DNA of 64,000 nucleotides from Mycolicibacter virginiensis (GTDB lineage: Bacteria > Actinomycetota > Actinomycetes > Mycobacteriales > Mycobacteriaceae), in contig NZ_CP092430.2 of assembly GCF_022374935.2 (NCBI RefSeq), forward strand, positions 2,108,001-2,172,000. The letters are read 5' to 3'. Under the pieces are notes generated by a model, which saw only the letters and a program-made list of their open reading frames with translations, was not told the DNA's origin and made no database searches. Position 1 is the first letter of the stretch; every line of letters begins with the position of its first letter. Position numbers and translations under genes: made by a program. Shown one piece after another: positions 45,454 through 54,432 of this stretch.

Positions 45454-47018
45454 GTTGTTCGGCGGGTCGCCTTGATGACCTGAGCGAAGGTGAACTGCCA
45501 GCGTTCGACGACGTAGAAGCGCAGCGCGTGCAGCATCCGGCCGTCGGGTGTGCGGGCGAACCGGGTGCCCGCCGGTAGCGCTGCGGCCGCCTGATGGAGT
45601 GGCAGGCTGCGGTCGTGATCGGTGATCGCCCAGATCGTCGGGCATCGGTCGAACTGGTCCTTCAATGCCCCCACCCCGAGGTGCCCGTCCCAGAGCCGCC
45701 CCAGGGTTTGGCGGTGTGGTCCCAGGCCGGGGTCGGTCAGCTTCGCGAACGCCTCGGGGCGCGCGGCGGTCAGCGCCCGGATCGGGCCGGGTAGCCACCT
45801 GGTGGTGTTGTCGATCAGCAGGCAGTCCCCGGGTTGGGCGTGCGCGACGATCACGTCGGCGACCGCGCTGTAGTCCCAGCCCTTCTCTTTGGTATAGCGA
45901 TCACGTTGATTGGCAACGTAATTGGGCAACGCTGCGATCGCCAACAGTGCGACGACGCCGATCACCACGCGGCGCGAAGTGGCGAGTGTGGTGACCGCGA
46001 TCGCCAGGGCGATCGCCATCGCCGGAGCCGTACTGATCAAATACCGCGGGTAGTAAACAGGTTTCACCACCAGTGAATAGGCCAGCGTGGCCACGGTCGG
46101 GATGAGTATCCAGGCCACGCACAGCGCCGCGAGCCGTCGGGTATCGGCATCGGGGGACCGGCGGGCGCCGTTTCGAACGGCGACGATGGCGCCCGCGAGC
46201 ATCAGCCACGCCAGGATCGCGAACGGCGCACTGTTGTCGAAGTACTGCTGCTGGAGGATCTCGATGACGGTGTGCGGATTCAGCGACTGAATCCAGGCGA
46301 CCTGGCGGATCTGCCCCTGGCTGAACCAGAGGAACGGGGCCAGCGCGGCCAGTCCGATACCGGCCGCCGCAGCCCATCTCCGCCTCGCGGAATCGTCGGC
46401 GCCCACCTGCCGCAGCGCCACCGCGTGTACCGCCACCATCAGCACGGTGAAGGTGTTCAGTAGTGTCGCCGCCACGACTGCCACGCCGTAGCCCACCCAC
46501 AGTCGCACGGTGTTGCGCCGGGCCGCGGTCACCCACAGCACGGTGAGCCAGACCGCGGCCATCGCCGAGAACGCATACGGGCGCGCCTCGACCCCCGCCC
46601 ATGTCATCCGCGGCAATATCGCGTAAAGCGCACCGGCGCACACCGATACCTGCCGGCCGGTGAACCTGCGGGACAGCACCACCACGCCGGCGGCCCCTAG
46701 TCCGACCGCCAGACTGCTCGGCACCCGGGCCCAGAATTCGGTCGCGGGAAAGACCGCGAACCAGCCATGCATGACCAGGTAGTACAGCCCGTGTACCGCG
46801 TCGATGTGAGTGAGCAATCGCCACAGTTCCGGAAGTGAGCGGTGCGTCGCCGCCGAGATGGTGGCTGCTTCGTCGAACCACAGCGACGGCCGGCTCGCGC
46901 CGATGACGCTGATCACCGTTGTCGCGACGGCGATTACGGCCGCATCCGGCGAGCGTGGTTGGCGCAGTGGCGGACCCGCCTCAGTATGCACCGGGGCCGG
47001 GCTCAATACCTGGCTCAA
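45450..47018 (-). CDS. GT-C mannosyltransferase, Rv1635c-like (LAM capping)
   Basis: The ~520-residue membrane protein has about ten helices. An early loop carries SLWFDEAATISAATH near 46-60; acidic pairs there are the catalytic feature of polyprenyl-phosphate-dependent GT-C enzymes. A soluble C-terminal domain follows (GDCLLIDNTTRWLPGPIRAL). The M. tuberculosis gene at this position, Rv1635c, adds the first mannose cap to lipoarabinomannan. The start is uncertain between TTG 47018 and codons up to GTG 46991. Capping here is inferred from position and similarity. Confidence 0.85.
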   Translation of the reverse strand: MSQVLSPAPVHTEAGPPLRQPRSPDAAVIAVATTVISVIGASRPSLWFDEAATISAATHRSLPELWRLLTHIDAVHGLYYLVMHGWFAVFPATEFWARVPSSLAVGLGAAGVVVLSRRFTGRQVSVCAGALYAILPRMTWAGVEARPYAFSAMAAVWLTVLWVTAARRNTVRLWVGYGVAVVAATLLNTFTVLMVAVHAVALRQVGADDSARRRWAAAAGIGLAALAPFLWFSQGQIRQVAWIQSLNPHTVIEILQQQYFDNSAPFAILAWLMLAGAIVAVRNGARRSPDADTRRLAALCVAWILIPTVATLAYSLVVKPVYYPRYLISTAPAMAIALAIAVTTLATSRRVVIGVVALLAIAALPNYVANQRDRYTKEKGWDYSAVADVIVAHAQPGDCLLIDNTTRWLPGPIRALTAARPEAFAKLTDPGLGPHRQTLGRLWDGHLGVGALKDQFDRCPTIWAITDHDRSLPLHQAAAALPAGTRFARTPDGRMLHALRFYVVERWQFTFAQVIKATRRTT

Positions 47019-47253
47019 CGGCGTGCGCTATCGGTGGCGGTGACGGTGATGACATTCCACGTTACCGTTGGACACGGCATGTCAGCTACGTCACGGGGCT
47101 TGCCAAATGGGGCTTTCTGGCCGGTCAGGCGGCTGGGCGCGCCGCGCCGCAAACGACATGTGACGCCAATCGCCCCCATCGGGGCCGTCGACGCGTTAAT
47201 GTCGCCATGGCTTAATTTGCGAACACGCGACCAATGCACCGGGAGGGTTACCA

Positions 47254-47700
47254 ATGAGCGGCTACAAGACCGTAGTGGTCGGTACGGACGGCTCGGACTC
47301 GTCGCTGCGCGCCGTCGACCGCGCGGCTCACCTGGCATCCGGTGAGGGCGCCAAGGTCATCATCGCGACCGCCTACCTGCCGCACGCCGACGACCCCCGC
47401 GCCGCCGACGCCCTCAAGGACGAGGGCTACAAGGCTTCGGGCAACGCCCCGATCTACGCCATCCTCAAGGAGGCCAAGGAGCGGGCGATCAACGCCGGGG
47501 CCTACGAGGTCGAGGAGAAGGCCATCGTCGGCGCTCCGGTCGACGCGCTGGTGGAGCTGGCGGAGTCGGTCAAGGCCGACCTGCTGGTGGTCGGCAACGT
47601 CGGCCTGAGCACCATCGCCGGGCGGCTGCTCGGTTCGGTGCCGGCCAACGTGTCACGGCGCTCCAAGATCGACGTGCTGATCGTTCACACCACCGGCTAG
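47254..47700 (+). CDS. Universal stress protein, Rv1636 (TB15.3)-like
   Basis: The 148-residue protein begins SGYKTVVVGTDGSDSSLRAV and ends GRLLGSVPANVSRRSKIDVL, the nucleotide-binding USP fold with the G-x2-G-x9-G-(S/N) loop. The M. tuberculosis homologue Rv1636 binds cAMP and is thought to buffer it; the adenylate cyclase near 62867 is a possible source. GGGAGG precedes the ATG by 7 nt. The upstream 235-bp gap holds no other gene that I can support. Confidence 0.93.
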   Translation: MSGYKTVVVGTDGSDSSLRAVDRAAHLASGEGAKVIIATAYLPHADDPRAADALKDEGYKASGNAPIYAILKEAKERAINAGAYEVEEKAIVGAPVDALVELAESVKADLLVVGNVGLSTIAGRLLGSVPANVSRRSKIDVLIVHTTG

Positions 47701-47712
47701 CCGGAGGGGAGT

Positions 47713-48399
47713 TCACCAACCCCGTTCGCGCCACTCCGCCAGGTGCGGGCGCTCGACCCCTAGGACGGTGTCATCGCCGTGCCCGGGGTAGACGACGGTG
47801 TCGTCGTCGAAGCGGTCGAACACCTTGCGGCTCACGTCACCCAGTAGGCGCTCGAAATCCCCTGGCTGCCAAGTCTTTCCAATGCCGCCGGGGAAAAGGC
47901 AGTCGCCGGTGAACAGCTGCGTCACGCCGCCGGTGGCCGCGCCGTCGAGGGCCAGCGCCACCGATCCCTCGGTGTGGCCCTGCAGGTGGATCACATCGAA
48001 GCTCAGGTCGCCGACGGTTACGGTGTCGCCGTCGGCCAGGATGCGATCGGGGGTGACCGGCAGCGGCTCGGCGTCCAGGGCGTGTGCGGCCGTCGGCGCC
48101 CCGGTGGCCTCGGCCAGCGCGGCCAGCGCCTGCCAGTGATCGAAGTGCTGGTGGCTGGTGACGATCAGCGCCACGTCCGGGGCGTGCTCGCGTACCAGTG
48201 CCACCAGGTTCTCGGCGTCGTTGGCCGCGTCGATCAGCAGCGTCTTGCCGGTTGTGGTGCAGGTCACCAGGTAAGCGTTGTTGTCCATCGGGCCCACCGA
48301 CGCCTTGATGATGGTGGCCCCGGGCAGGGTGCGCCGCGCCGCGGTTCCGGGTTCGACGTGTCCGGTGTAGTTGTCGTCCACCGCGATCTGGGAGGTCAT
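47713..48399 (-). CDS. MBL-fold hydrolase (glyoxalase II-like), Rv1637c-like
   Basis: The 228-residue protein has the metallo-beta-lactamase motifs: TSHQHFDHWQAL (HxHxDH) near 83, LQGHTEGSVALAL near 139, FTGDCLFPGGIGKTW near 164 and VVYPGHGDDT near 206. They bind two zinc ions, as in glyoxalase II and related thioester hydrolases. ATG 48399 (MTSQIAVDDNYTGHV) is set by homology, although the frame stays open further into the uvrA region. It converges with the USP gene and diverges from uvrA. Confidence 0.9.
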   Translation of the reverse strand: MTSQIAVDDNYTGHVEPGTAARRTLPGATIIKASVGPMDNNAYLVTCTTTGKTLLIDAANDAENLVALVREHAPDVALIVTSHQHFDHWQALAALAEATGAPTAAHALDAEPLPVTPDRILADGDTVTVGDLSFDVIHLQGHTEGSVALALDGAATGGVTQLFTGDCLFPGGIGKTWQPGDFERLLGDVSRKVFDRFDDDTVVYPGHGDDTVLGVERPHLAEWRERGW

Positions 48400-48444
48400 G
48401 ACCGTCACGGTACTGGCCCTGAGCTGGTTGTCGGTAGCGCCACC

Positions 48445-48450
48445 TAGCAT
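48445..48450 (+). promoter_or_regulatory. -10 box of leaderless uvrA
   Basis: TAGCAT lies 6 nt before the uvrA GTG, placing the transcription start on that codon. Confidence 0.5.
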
Positions 48451-48456
48451 GGACCC

Positions 48457-51363
48457 GTGGCTGACCGGCTGATCGTCAAGGGTGCGCGGGAACACAACCT
48501 GCGCAGTGTGGATCTGGACCTGCCGCGTGACGCGTTGATCGTGTTCACGGGGCTGTCCGGTTCGGGTAAATCCTCGCTGGCCTTCGACACCATCTTCGCC
48601 GAGGGCCAGCGCCGCTATGTCGAATCCCTGTCGGCCTACGCCCGCCAGTTCCTGGGCCAGATGGAAAAGCCCGACGTCGACTTCATCGAGGGCCTGTCGC
48701 CGGCGGTGTCCATCGACCAGAAGTCCACCAACCGCAACCCGCGCTCGACGGTCGGCACCATCACCGAGGTCTATGACTACCTGCGGCTGCTCTACGCCCG
48801 CGCCGGCACCCCGCACTGCCCGGTCTGTGGCGAACGGATCGCCCGCCAGACCCCGCAGCAGATCGTCGACCAGGTGCTGGCCATGGACGAGGGCCTGCGG
48901 TTCCAGGTGCTGGCACCGGTGGTGCGCACCCGCAAGGGGGAGTTCGCCGATCTCTTCGAGAAGCTGAACACCCAGGGCTACAGCCGGGTGCGGGTGGACG
49001 GCGTGGTGCATTCACTGACCGATCCGCCCAAGCTCAAGAAGCAGGAGAAACACGACATCGAGGTGGTCGTCGACCGCCTCACTGTCAAGGAGTCGGCCAA
49101 ACAGCGGCTCACCGACTCGGTGGAGACCGCGCTGGGCCTGGCCGACGGCATCGTGGTGCTGGAGTTTGTCGACCGGGACGATGATCACCCACACCGCGAG
49201 CAGCGGTTCTCCGAGAAGCTGGCCTGCCCCAACGGGCACGCGCTGTCGGTCGACGACCTGGAGCCGCGGTCGTTCTCGTTCAACTCGCCCTACGGGGCCT
49301 GCCCGGAGTGCGCGGGCCTGGGCATCCGCAAGGAGGTCGACGCCGACCTGGTGGTGCCCGACCCGGATCGCACCCTGGCCGAGGGCGCGGTGGTGCCCTG
49401 GTCGATGGGCCCCACCAGCGAGTACTTCACCCGGATGATGGCCAGCCTCGGTGAGGCGATGGGCTTCGACGTCGACACCCCGTGGCGCAAACTGCCGGCC
49501 AAGGCCCGCAAGGCGATCCTGGAGGGCTCCGACGAGCAGGTGCACGTGCGCTACCGCAACCGCTACGGCCGGACGCGCTCGTACTACACCGATTTCGAAG
49601 GTGTGATGGCGTTCCTGCAACGCAAGATGGAGCAGACCGAATCCGAGCAGATGAAGGAACGCTACGCCGGGTTCATGCGTGACGTGCCGTGCCCGGAGTG
49701 CGCCGGCACCCGGCTCAAGCCGGAGATCCTGGCGGTGACGCTGGCCGCGGGCGATTACGGCAGCAAATCCATTGCGCAGGTCAGTGAGCTGTCGATCGCG
49801 GACTGCGCGGACTTCCTCAACGCCCTGACCCTGGGCCCGCGCGAGCAGGCCATCGCCGGCCAGGTGCTCAAAGAGATCCAGTCCCGGCTGAGCTTCCTGC
49901 TCGACGTCGGACTGGAGTACTTGACGCTGTCTCGGGCCGCCGGAACCCTGTCCGGAGGTGAGGCGCAACGCATTCGGCTAGCCACCCAGATCGGGTCGGG
50001 CCTGGTCGGCGTGCTCTACGTGCTCGACGAGCCGTCGATCGGGCTGCATCAGCGTGACAACCGGCGACTGATCGAAACCCTGGTGCGGCTGCGCGATCTG
50101 GGCAACACCCTGATCGTCGTCGAGCACGACCTGGACACCATCGCGCACGCCGACTGGATCGTCGACATCGGCCCGGCGGCCGGCGAGCACGGCGGCAAGA
50201 TCGTGCACAGCGGTCCCTACAGCGACCTGCTGGCCAACACCGACTCGATCACCGGCGCCTACCTGTCCGGCGCGAAAAGCATTGCGGTTCCGGAGAACCG
50301 CCGGCCGGTGGATGCCAAGCGTCAACTCGGGGTGGTCGGCGCGCGCGAGCACAACCTGTCCGGTGTCGACGTAGCGTTTCCGCTCGGCGTGCTCACCGCG
50401 GTCACCGGGGTGTCCGGCTCGGGCAAGTCGACCCTGGTCAACGACATTCTGGCGACGGTGCTCGCCAACAAACTCAACGGCGCCCGGCTGGTGCCCGGCC
50501 GGCACACCCGGATCACCGGACTCGATCACCTGGACAAGCTGGTGCGGGTGGACCAGTCACCGATCGGACGCACGCCGCGGTCCAACCCGGCCACCTACAC
50601 CGGGGTGTTCGACAAGATCCGCACCCTGTTCGCGGCCACCACCGAAGCCAAGGTCCGCGGCTATCAGCCCGGCCGGTTCTCGTTCAACGTAAAGGGCGGC
50701 CGCTGCGAGGCGTGCACCGGCGACGGCACCATCAAGATCGAGATGAACTTCCTGCCGGATGTCTATGTGCCCTGCGAGGTCTGCCACGGTGCCCGCTACA
50801 ACCGGGAGACCCTGGAGGTGCACTACAAGGGCAAGACCATCGCCGAAGTCCTGGACATGTCCATCGAGGAGGCCGCGGAGTTCTTCGAGCCGATCACCGG
50901 AATCCACCGCTACCTGCGCACCCTGGTCGACGTCGGGCTGGGATATGTGCGGCTGGGGCAGCCGGCGCCAACGCTGTCCGGGGGAGAGGCGCAGCGGGTG
51001 AAGCTGGCCTCCGAGCTTCAGAAGCGTTCCACCGGCCGGACGGTCTACATCCTCGACGAGCCCACCACCGGCCTGCATTTCGAGGACATCGCCAAACTGC
51101 TGGTCGTCATCAACGGTCTGGTCGACAAGGGAAACACGGTGATCGTCATCGAGCACAACCTGGACGTGATCAAGACCGCGGACTGGATTATCGACATGGG
51201 CCCCGAGGGTGGCTCCGGGGGTGGCACGGTGGTGGCCACCGGCACACCCGAGGACGTGGTGGCCGTGCCGGAGAGCTACACCGGCAAGTTCCTCGCCGAG
51301 ATCCTGGACGCACCAGCCAAACCCGCCAAAGCCGTCAAACGGCGGCGTAAGGCCAGCGCGTAG
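48457..51363 (+). CDS. uvrA: Excinuclease ABC subunit A
   Basis: UvrA is the damage-sensing ATPase of nucleotide excision repair. The 968-residue protein has two ABC modules: Walker [15 protein letters not shown] near 32 and [14 protein letters not shown] near 650. ABC signatures are [14 protein letters not shown] and [14 protein letters not shown]. Zinc sites include CPVC near 126, CPECAGLG near 283 and [18 protein letters not shown] near 752-780. GTG 48457 ([18 protein letters not shown]) fits homology and the -10 box. It matches Rv1638. Confidence 0.98.
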   Translation: MADRLIVKGAREHNLRSVDLDLPRDALIVFTGLSGSGKSSLAFDTIFAEGQRRYVESLSAYARQFLGQMEKPDVDFIEGLSPAVSIDQKSTNRNPRSTVGTITEVYDYLRLLYARAGTPHCPVCGERIARQTPQQIVDQVLAMDEGLRFQVLAPVVRTRKGEFADLFEKLNTQGYSRVRVDGVVHSLTDPPKLKKQEKHDIEVVVDRLTVKESAKQRLTDSVETALGLADGIVVLEFVDRDDDHPHREQRFSEKLACPNGHALSVDDLEPRSFSFNSPYGACPECAGLGIRKEVDADLVVPDPDRTLAEGAVVPWSMGPTSEYFTRMMASLGEAMGFDVDTPWRKLPAKARKAILEGSDEQVHVRYRNRYGRTRSYYTDFEGVMAFLQRKMEQTESEQMKERYAGFMRDVPCPECAGTRLKPEILAVTLAAGDYGSKSIAQVSELSIADCADFLNALTLGPREQAIAGQVLKEIQSRLSFLLDVGLEYLTLSRAAGTLSGGEAQRIRLATQIGSGLVGVLYVLDEPSIGLHQRDNRRLIETLVRLRDLGNTLIVVEHDLDTIAHADWIVDIGPAAGEHGGKIVHSGPYSDLLANTDSITGAYLSGAKSIAVPENRRPVDAKRQLGVVGAREHNLSGVDVAFPLGVLTAVTGVSGSGKSTLVNDILATVLANKLNGARLVPGRHTRITGLDHLDKLVRVDQSPIGRTPRSNPATYTGVFDKIRTLFAATTEAKVRGYQPGRFSFNVKGGRCEACTGDGTIKIEMNFLPDVYVPCEVCHGARYNRETLEVHYKGKTIAEVLDMSIEEAAEFFEPITGIHRYLRTLVDVGLGYVRLGQPAPTLSGGEAQRVKLASELQKRSTGRTVYILDEPTTGLHFEDIAKLLVVINGLVDKGNTVIVIEHNLDVIKTADWIIDMGPEGGSGGGTVVATGTPEDVVAVPESYTGKFLAEILDAPAKPAKAVKRRRKASA

Positions 51364-51377
51364 GGTTCCGTGTTTGG

Positions 51378-52010
51378 CTAAGCCGGCCCAGCGCCGAGGC
51401 TGACTCGCAGGTGCCGTACGACTGCGTCGGCGACAGCCTCGATCGGCTCGGTCTTGCCCGCCGAGACCCAGTCGGTGAGCCAAATCTGCAACGCCGAGAT
51501 GACCAGTGCCGCAGCGATTCGCGGCGGCAGGTGGGTGATTTGGCCTGCGTCCACCGCGACCTCGGCCGCACGGGTGATCATGTCCATGCCCGTTCGCCAC
51601 GCGGCCCGCTGACCGCCGCGGCCCAAGTCGGCTGACGCCGATGCCCAGCTCAGGCCCTCATTGATGTGCAGCTGCAGAAAGTGGGGATGTGCTGCGAAGA
51701 ACTCAACCTCGGCACGCGCTGCGACCAGGATCGCCTCGAGCGGGGAGTCGATTTCGGCTGTGCGTACGCGCACGGCGGCGACGAACTCCTGCATGCGCGC
51801 GGCGTTGAGGGCATCCCAGATTTCGTCCTTGCCGCCGAAATACTTGTAGACCGTCGCCAGTGACACCCCGGCGGTCTTGGCGATGTCGCTCACCCGTGCG
51901 TCGGCGAAGCCGGTGCGGCTGAACTCGTACTCGGCTGCCGCCACGATCTGCTGTTGGTACATGGCCCTGCGTGCGTCGGCCATGTCGGCGACCGGGGGCT
52001 CAGTGTCCAC
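51378..52010 (-). CDS. TetR-family regulator, divergent from the EBP-like gene
   Basis: The ~210-residue protein has a helix-turn-helix ARVSDIAKTAGVSLATVYKY then FGGKDEIWDAL and a C-terminal domain with FFAAHPHFLQLHINEGLSW. It may start at GTG 52010 or ATG 51983. The perfect four-part dyad at 52030-52064 lies between it and the divergent membrane-protein gene, so it probably represses both. It converges with uvrA across 14 bp. The ligand is unknown; a sterol-like molecule would fit the neighbouring gene. Confidence 0.88.
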   Translation of the reverse strand: MDTEPPVADMADARRAMYQQQIVAAAEYEFSRTGFADARVSDIAKTAGVSLATVYKYFGGKDEIWDALNAARMQEFVAAVRVRTAEIDSPLEAILVAARAEVEFFAAHPHFLQLHINEGLSWASASADLGRGGQRAAWRTGMDMITRAAEVAVDAGQITHLPPRIAAALVISALQIWLTDWVSAGKTEPIEAVADAVVRHLRVSLGAGPA

Positions 52011-52029
52011 GAGGTGCTAGGGTGCCACA

Positions 52030-52064
52030 GTAATCATGATTCTGTGTAACAGAATTGAGATTAC
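52030..52064. promoter_or_regulatory. 35-bp composite TetR operator
   Basis: The arms are GTAATC (52030-52035), ATTCTG (52039-52044), CAGAAT (52050-52055) and GATTAC (52059-52064). Outer and inner pairs are each perfect inverted repeats about one centre, with 3-, 5- and 3-nt spacers. It lies 20 bp from the TetR start and 36 bp from the divergent gene start. Confidence 0.85.
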
Positions 52065-52099
52065 TCCAAGTGGTTGGGCGAGACGGGAGAGGTGCGCCG

Positions 52100-52942
52100 A
52101 TGGCGACCGCAGAGCTGAGCCGGGAAAACTCACCCCAGATTTCGGCGACACTTCCGCGGTCGCGCGGACTGCGCATCGTATGGATCGTGGCGTTCGGTTC
52201 GCTGGCCTTGGCGTTTCCGACGTACAGCTACCTGGCATTTCACAGCAGCGTCGACCGTCCCTTCATCGCCGATGCCATGGTGGTGCAGGCGACCGCTGCC
52301 TACTTCCTGGGCATTTTTGCGGCGTTCCTGCCGATACCGTCGCTTCGGACCTGGACCCGATTCCAACGCCTCCAGGCGGTGGTTCTGCCGTTCGTGATCT
52401 GCTCCTACATCACGCATCTGACCTGGGAACTCGGCTGGCTGATCCTGCACAAGGCCATCGCCGGGGCCCGCGATGCGGCGTGGGCGTATCCCTGGTGGAA
52501 CTACATCGACGGCGGCGACCTGCGCTATCTGGACGCCGAACCCAACTTCTTGATGATCGAAGTGCTGTCGGTGATCAACGCCTGCGTCGGCGTCACCGGA
52601 CTCGTCCTGCTGTTCCGGTCCAAGTTCACCGACTACCGGGGAACCCTGCTGGTGATGTCGACAGCCGTCACGCACACCGTCCTGACCTGGTATTACTACG
52701 GCACCGAGATCATCGCCGGCTTCCCGTCGATCAATACCGACAGCTTCATGGATCTGGGCGTCAAGTTCATTCTGCTGAACGGCCCGTGGTTGATCGCGCC
52801 GTGGCTGGTACTGGCTTGGGGGTACACGATGCTCAAGAGGCAGTTCACCGGTTCGGGAAACTACGCCGTCAGCGCTGTGCCGCCTTCACCAGCGGCGACG
52901 GGAACCGCGGCGGCACCCGCACCCCATCCAGCCATGCGGTGA
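52100..52942 (+). CDS. Emopamil-binding/EXPERA-like membrane protein
   Basis: The 280-residue protein has about six membrane segments. It shares the pattern of eukaryotic EBP, the sterol delta8-delta7 isomerase: HLTWELGW (His106, Glu110) parallels HLxxEGW, GGDLRYL and FLMIEVLSV (Glu154) parallel the GDSRY and MExIT region, and FILLNGPWLIAPWLV (Asn227, Trp230) parallels the NxxW site. All five residues known to line the human active site therefore appear conserved. ATG 52100 follows GGGAGAGG. It is probably controlled by the divergent TetR. The substrate is unknown; its 3' end overlaps the next convergent gene by 74 bp. Confidence 0.7.
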   Translation: MATAELSRENSPQISATLPRSRGLRIVWIVAFGSLALAFPTYSYLAFHSSVDRPFIADAMVVQATAAYFLGIFAAFLPIPSLRTWTRFQRLQAVVLPFVICSYITHLTWELGWLILHKAIAGARDAAWAYPWWNYIDGGDLRYLDAEPNFLMIEVLSVINACVGVTGLVLLFRSKFTDYRGTLLVMSTAVTHTVLTWYYYGTEIIAGFPSINTDSFMDLGVKFILLNGPWLIAPWLVLAWGYTMLKRQFTGSGNYAVSAVPPSPAATGTAAAPAPHPAMR

Positions 52943-54044
52943 GTTGCTGCGCCCGCTTGCTCAGCGCGGCACGGGCCTGGGCGCCCGGGTCTTCGAGCAG
53001 CTGCAGCTGCACTTGGGCGGCCGCATCCTGATACCAGCCGCCGATGATCCGGCCGTTCCACCACACGGTGGGCCCGGCGTTGCCGTTGTTGTCGAAGAGC
53101 TGGCCACGGTGCTCGCCGAGGTACCAGTCGCGCTGGTACCAGCCCATCGTGGTGACGTCGAGGCCCGGCAGCAGCGCACCCCACGGCTCGGGCTCGGGTT
53201 CGGGCTCCAGGTCGTCGGCCAGGGCGTAGCCGGGCGTGCCGTGCAGGTCGACGTCGACGGCGCCGATCTCACTCAACGCCTTGCGGACCACCGTCTTGGT
53301 GGTACCGAACCACCACTTGATGTCCTCGGCGGTGGCCGGGCCGAACGCCCGCAGCCAGGTTCGGATCAGCTGGGTCTGCGCCGGTTCGGCGGTCATCGGG
53401 GCGCCAAGGTCACCGAGCCAGCTCGTCGCGGTCGTCCACTGCGGCCGCGACGAGGTCCAGCCGCCGTCGTTGGGACCCCGCACGATGTGGCCCTGCGCGC
53501 CCAGCACGGTCAGCGCGCGCGGTGCCAGATGGGTCTGGCCGCCGTAGGACTTGCCGGGCGCGGGATCGTAGGTGCCGGCCAGCTCAGGCAGGGCCGCGCG
53601 CAGCGCGATGCTGTTGGCCGGGCCGTTCTCCTCGAGGTGCCGCAGCACCGCGGCAGCGGCCTGGGTCAGCCACTTTTCGCCGTCATCGGCGACGCCCGCT
53701 TTGGCCACATCGGCGATCAGCTTGCGTCGTTCGGTGTCGGCTACCCGGTCGCTGGCCGCGGCCTGCACGGCGGGTAGGTCGGCGGGATCGAACACCCACA
53801 GCGTGCGCCGCATCGCCAGATGTTTGACCAGCGAACGCTTTTCATACAGGGCGTCGTTCAGGTCGGCCACCGCGAAGCCCGGGCGCCGCGCCCACAGCGA
53901 CAGGTACGGGGTTGCCGGATCGGTGGAGTGCAGCCCGACCAGCGTTGCCGCGATCCGGTCGATCGGCTCGTCGGCGGTGCCGGGGGCAAGAAAGTGTCTG
54001 CGCGCCAAACGGTTTCGCCGCTCGGCGATGGTGAAGGTCCGCAC
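52869..54044 (-). CDS. Winged-helix (HTH_42) DNA-binding protein, AlkX/AlkZ-like family
   Basis: The 391-residue protein matches actinobacterial HTH_42 proteins: AATLVGLHSTDPATPYLSLW near residue 34, SLVKHLAMRRTLWVFDPADL, and a C-terminal GPTVWWNGRIIGGWYQDAAA. Characterised relatives are DNA glycosylases for bulky or crosslinked lesions, with catalytic Gln residues in a Q-x-Q motif after the VGL segment. Here that position reads HST, so glycosylase activity is doubtful. It begins 3 nt after the Rv1638A-like gene ends. Confidence 0.78.
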   Translation of the reverse strand: MRTFTIAERRNRLARRHFLAPGTADEPIDRIAATLVGLHSTDPATPYLSLWARRPGFAVADLNDALYEKRSLVKHLAMRRTLWVFDPADLPAVQAAASDRVADTERRKLIADVAKAGVADDGEKWLTQAAAAVLRHLEENGPANSIALRAALPELAGTYDPAPGKSYGGQTHLAPRALTVLGAQGHIVRGPNDGGWTSSRPQWTTATSWLGDLGAPMTAEPAQTQLIRTWLRAFGPATAEDIKWWFGTTKTVVRKALSEIGAVDVDLHGTPGYALADDLEPEPEPEPWGALLPGLDVTTMGWYQRDWYLGEHRGQLFDNNGNAGPTVWWNGRIIGGWYQDAAAQVQLQLLEDPGAQARAALSKRAQQLTAWLDGVRVPPRFPSPLVKAAQR

Positions 54045-54047
54045 CGG

Positions 54048-54287
54048 TCAGTGCTCACCCTCGTGCATCGACTTGCGGATCTGCTCCAGCCGGTCGGCGG
54101 CCGCGCGCTGGCGGTCCTCGAATTGCTTCTCGACGGTGCGGCCCTCGGGTGTCTCGGAATCCAGCTCCTGAGCGCCGATCGAGGTCTCATAGCGGCGCTC
54201 GATCTTCTCGCGCACCGAATCGAACGTCGGCACGCCGGTGGCGTCGTAGCCGGTGTCGGTTTGCGGGTCGGTCGGATCGTCACCCAT
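54048..54287 (-). CDS. Small conserved protein, Rv1638A-like
   Basis: The 79-residue charged protein reads MGDDPTDPQTDTGYDATGVP, then FDSVREKIERRYETSIGAQE and a helical end RQRAAADRLEQIRKSMH. It closely resembles the conserved hypothetical encoded after uvrA in M. tuberculosis. ATG 54287 is preferred over the GTG 9 nt upstream. It contains no membrane segment or known motif and is mostly helical. Function is unknown. Confidence 0.83.
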   Translation of the reverse strand: MGDDPTDPQTDTGYDATGVPTFDSVREKIERRYETSIGAQELDSETPEGRTVEKQFEDRQRAAADRLEQIRKSMHEGEH

Positions 54288-54344
54288 GGTCGCCACGTTA
54301 CCGCCGGCGGTCGAAGTAGCGGACCATCAACGCTCAGTACTGGC

Positions 54345-54400
54345 CGAGTGGGAATCTGACGACGTGACACGCCGATGCTGCGTCGTCAGATTCCCACTCG
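54345..54400. repeat. Perfect 20-bp inverted repeat (long hairpin)
   Basis: CGAGTGGGAATCTGACGACG (54345-54364) is exactly repeated in inverse at 54381-54400 around a 16-nt loop. It lies 33 bp past the esterase stop and 58 bp before the Rv1638A-like start on the same strand. There is no T-tract, so a simple intrinsic terminator is uncertain; it may be a copy of a repeat family. Confidence 0.85.
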
Positions 54401-54432
54401 CGGCTGGCGAGAGCACACCCGCGACCGCCGCG

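Noticed and set aside
47019..47253. DosR-type hypoxia box upstream of the universal stress protein gene.
   Set aside because: A GGGGCCGTCGACG stretch is present, but no convincing 20-bp palindrome matching the dormancy-regulon consensus.
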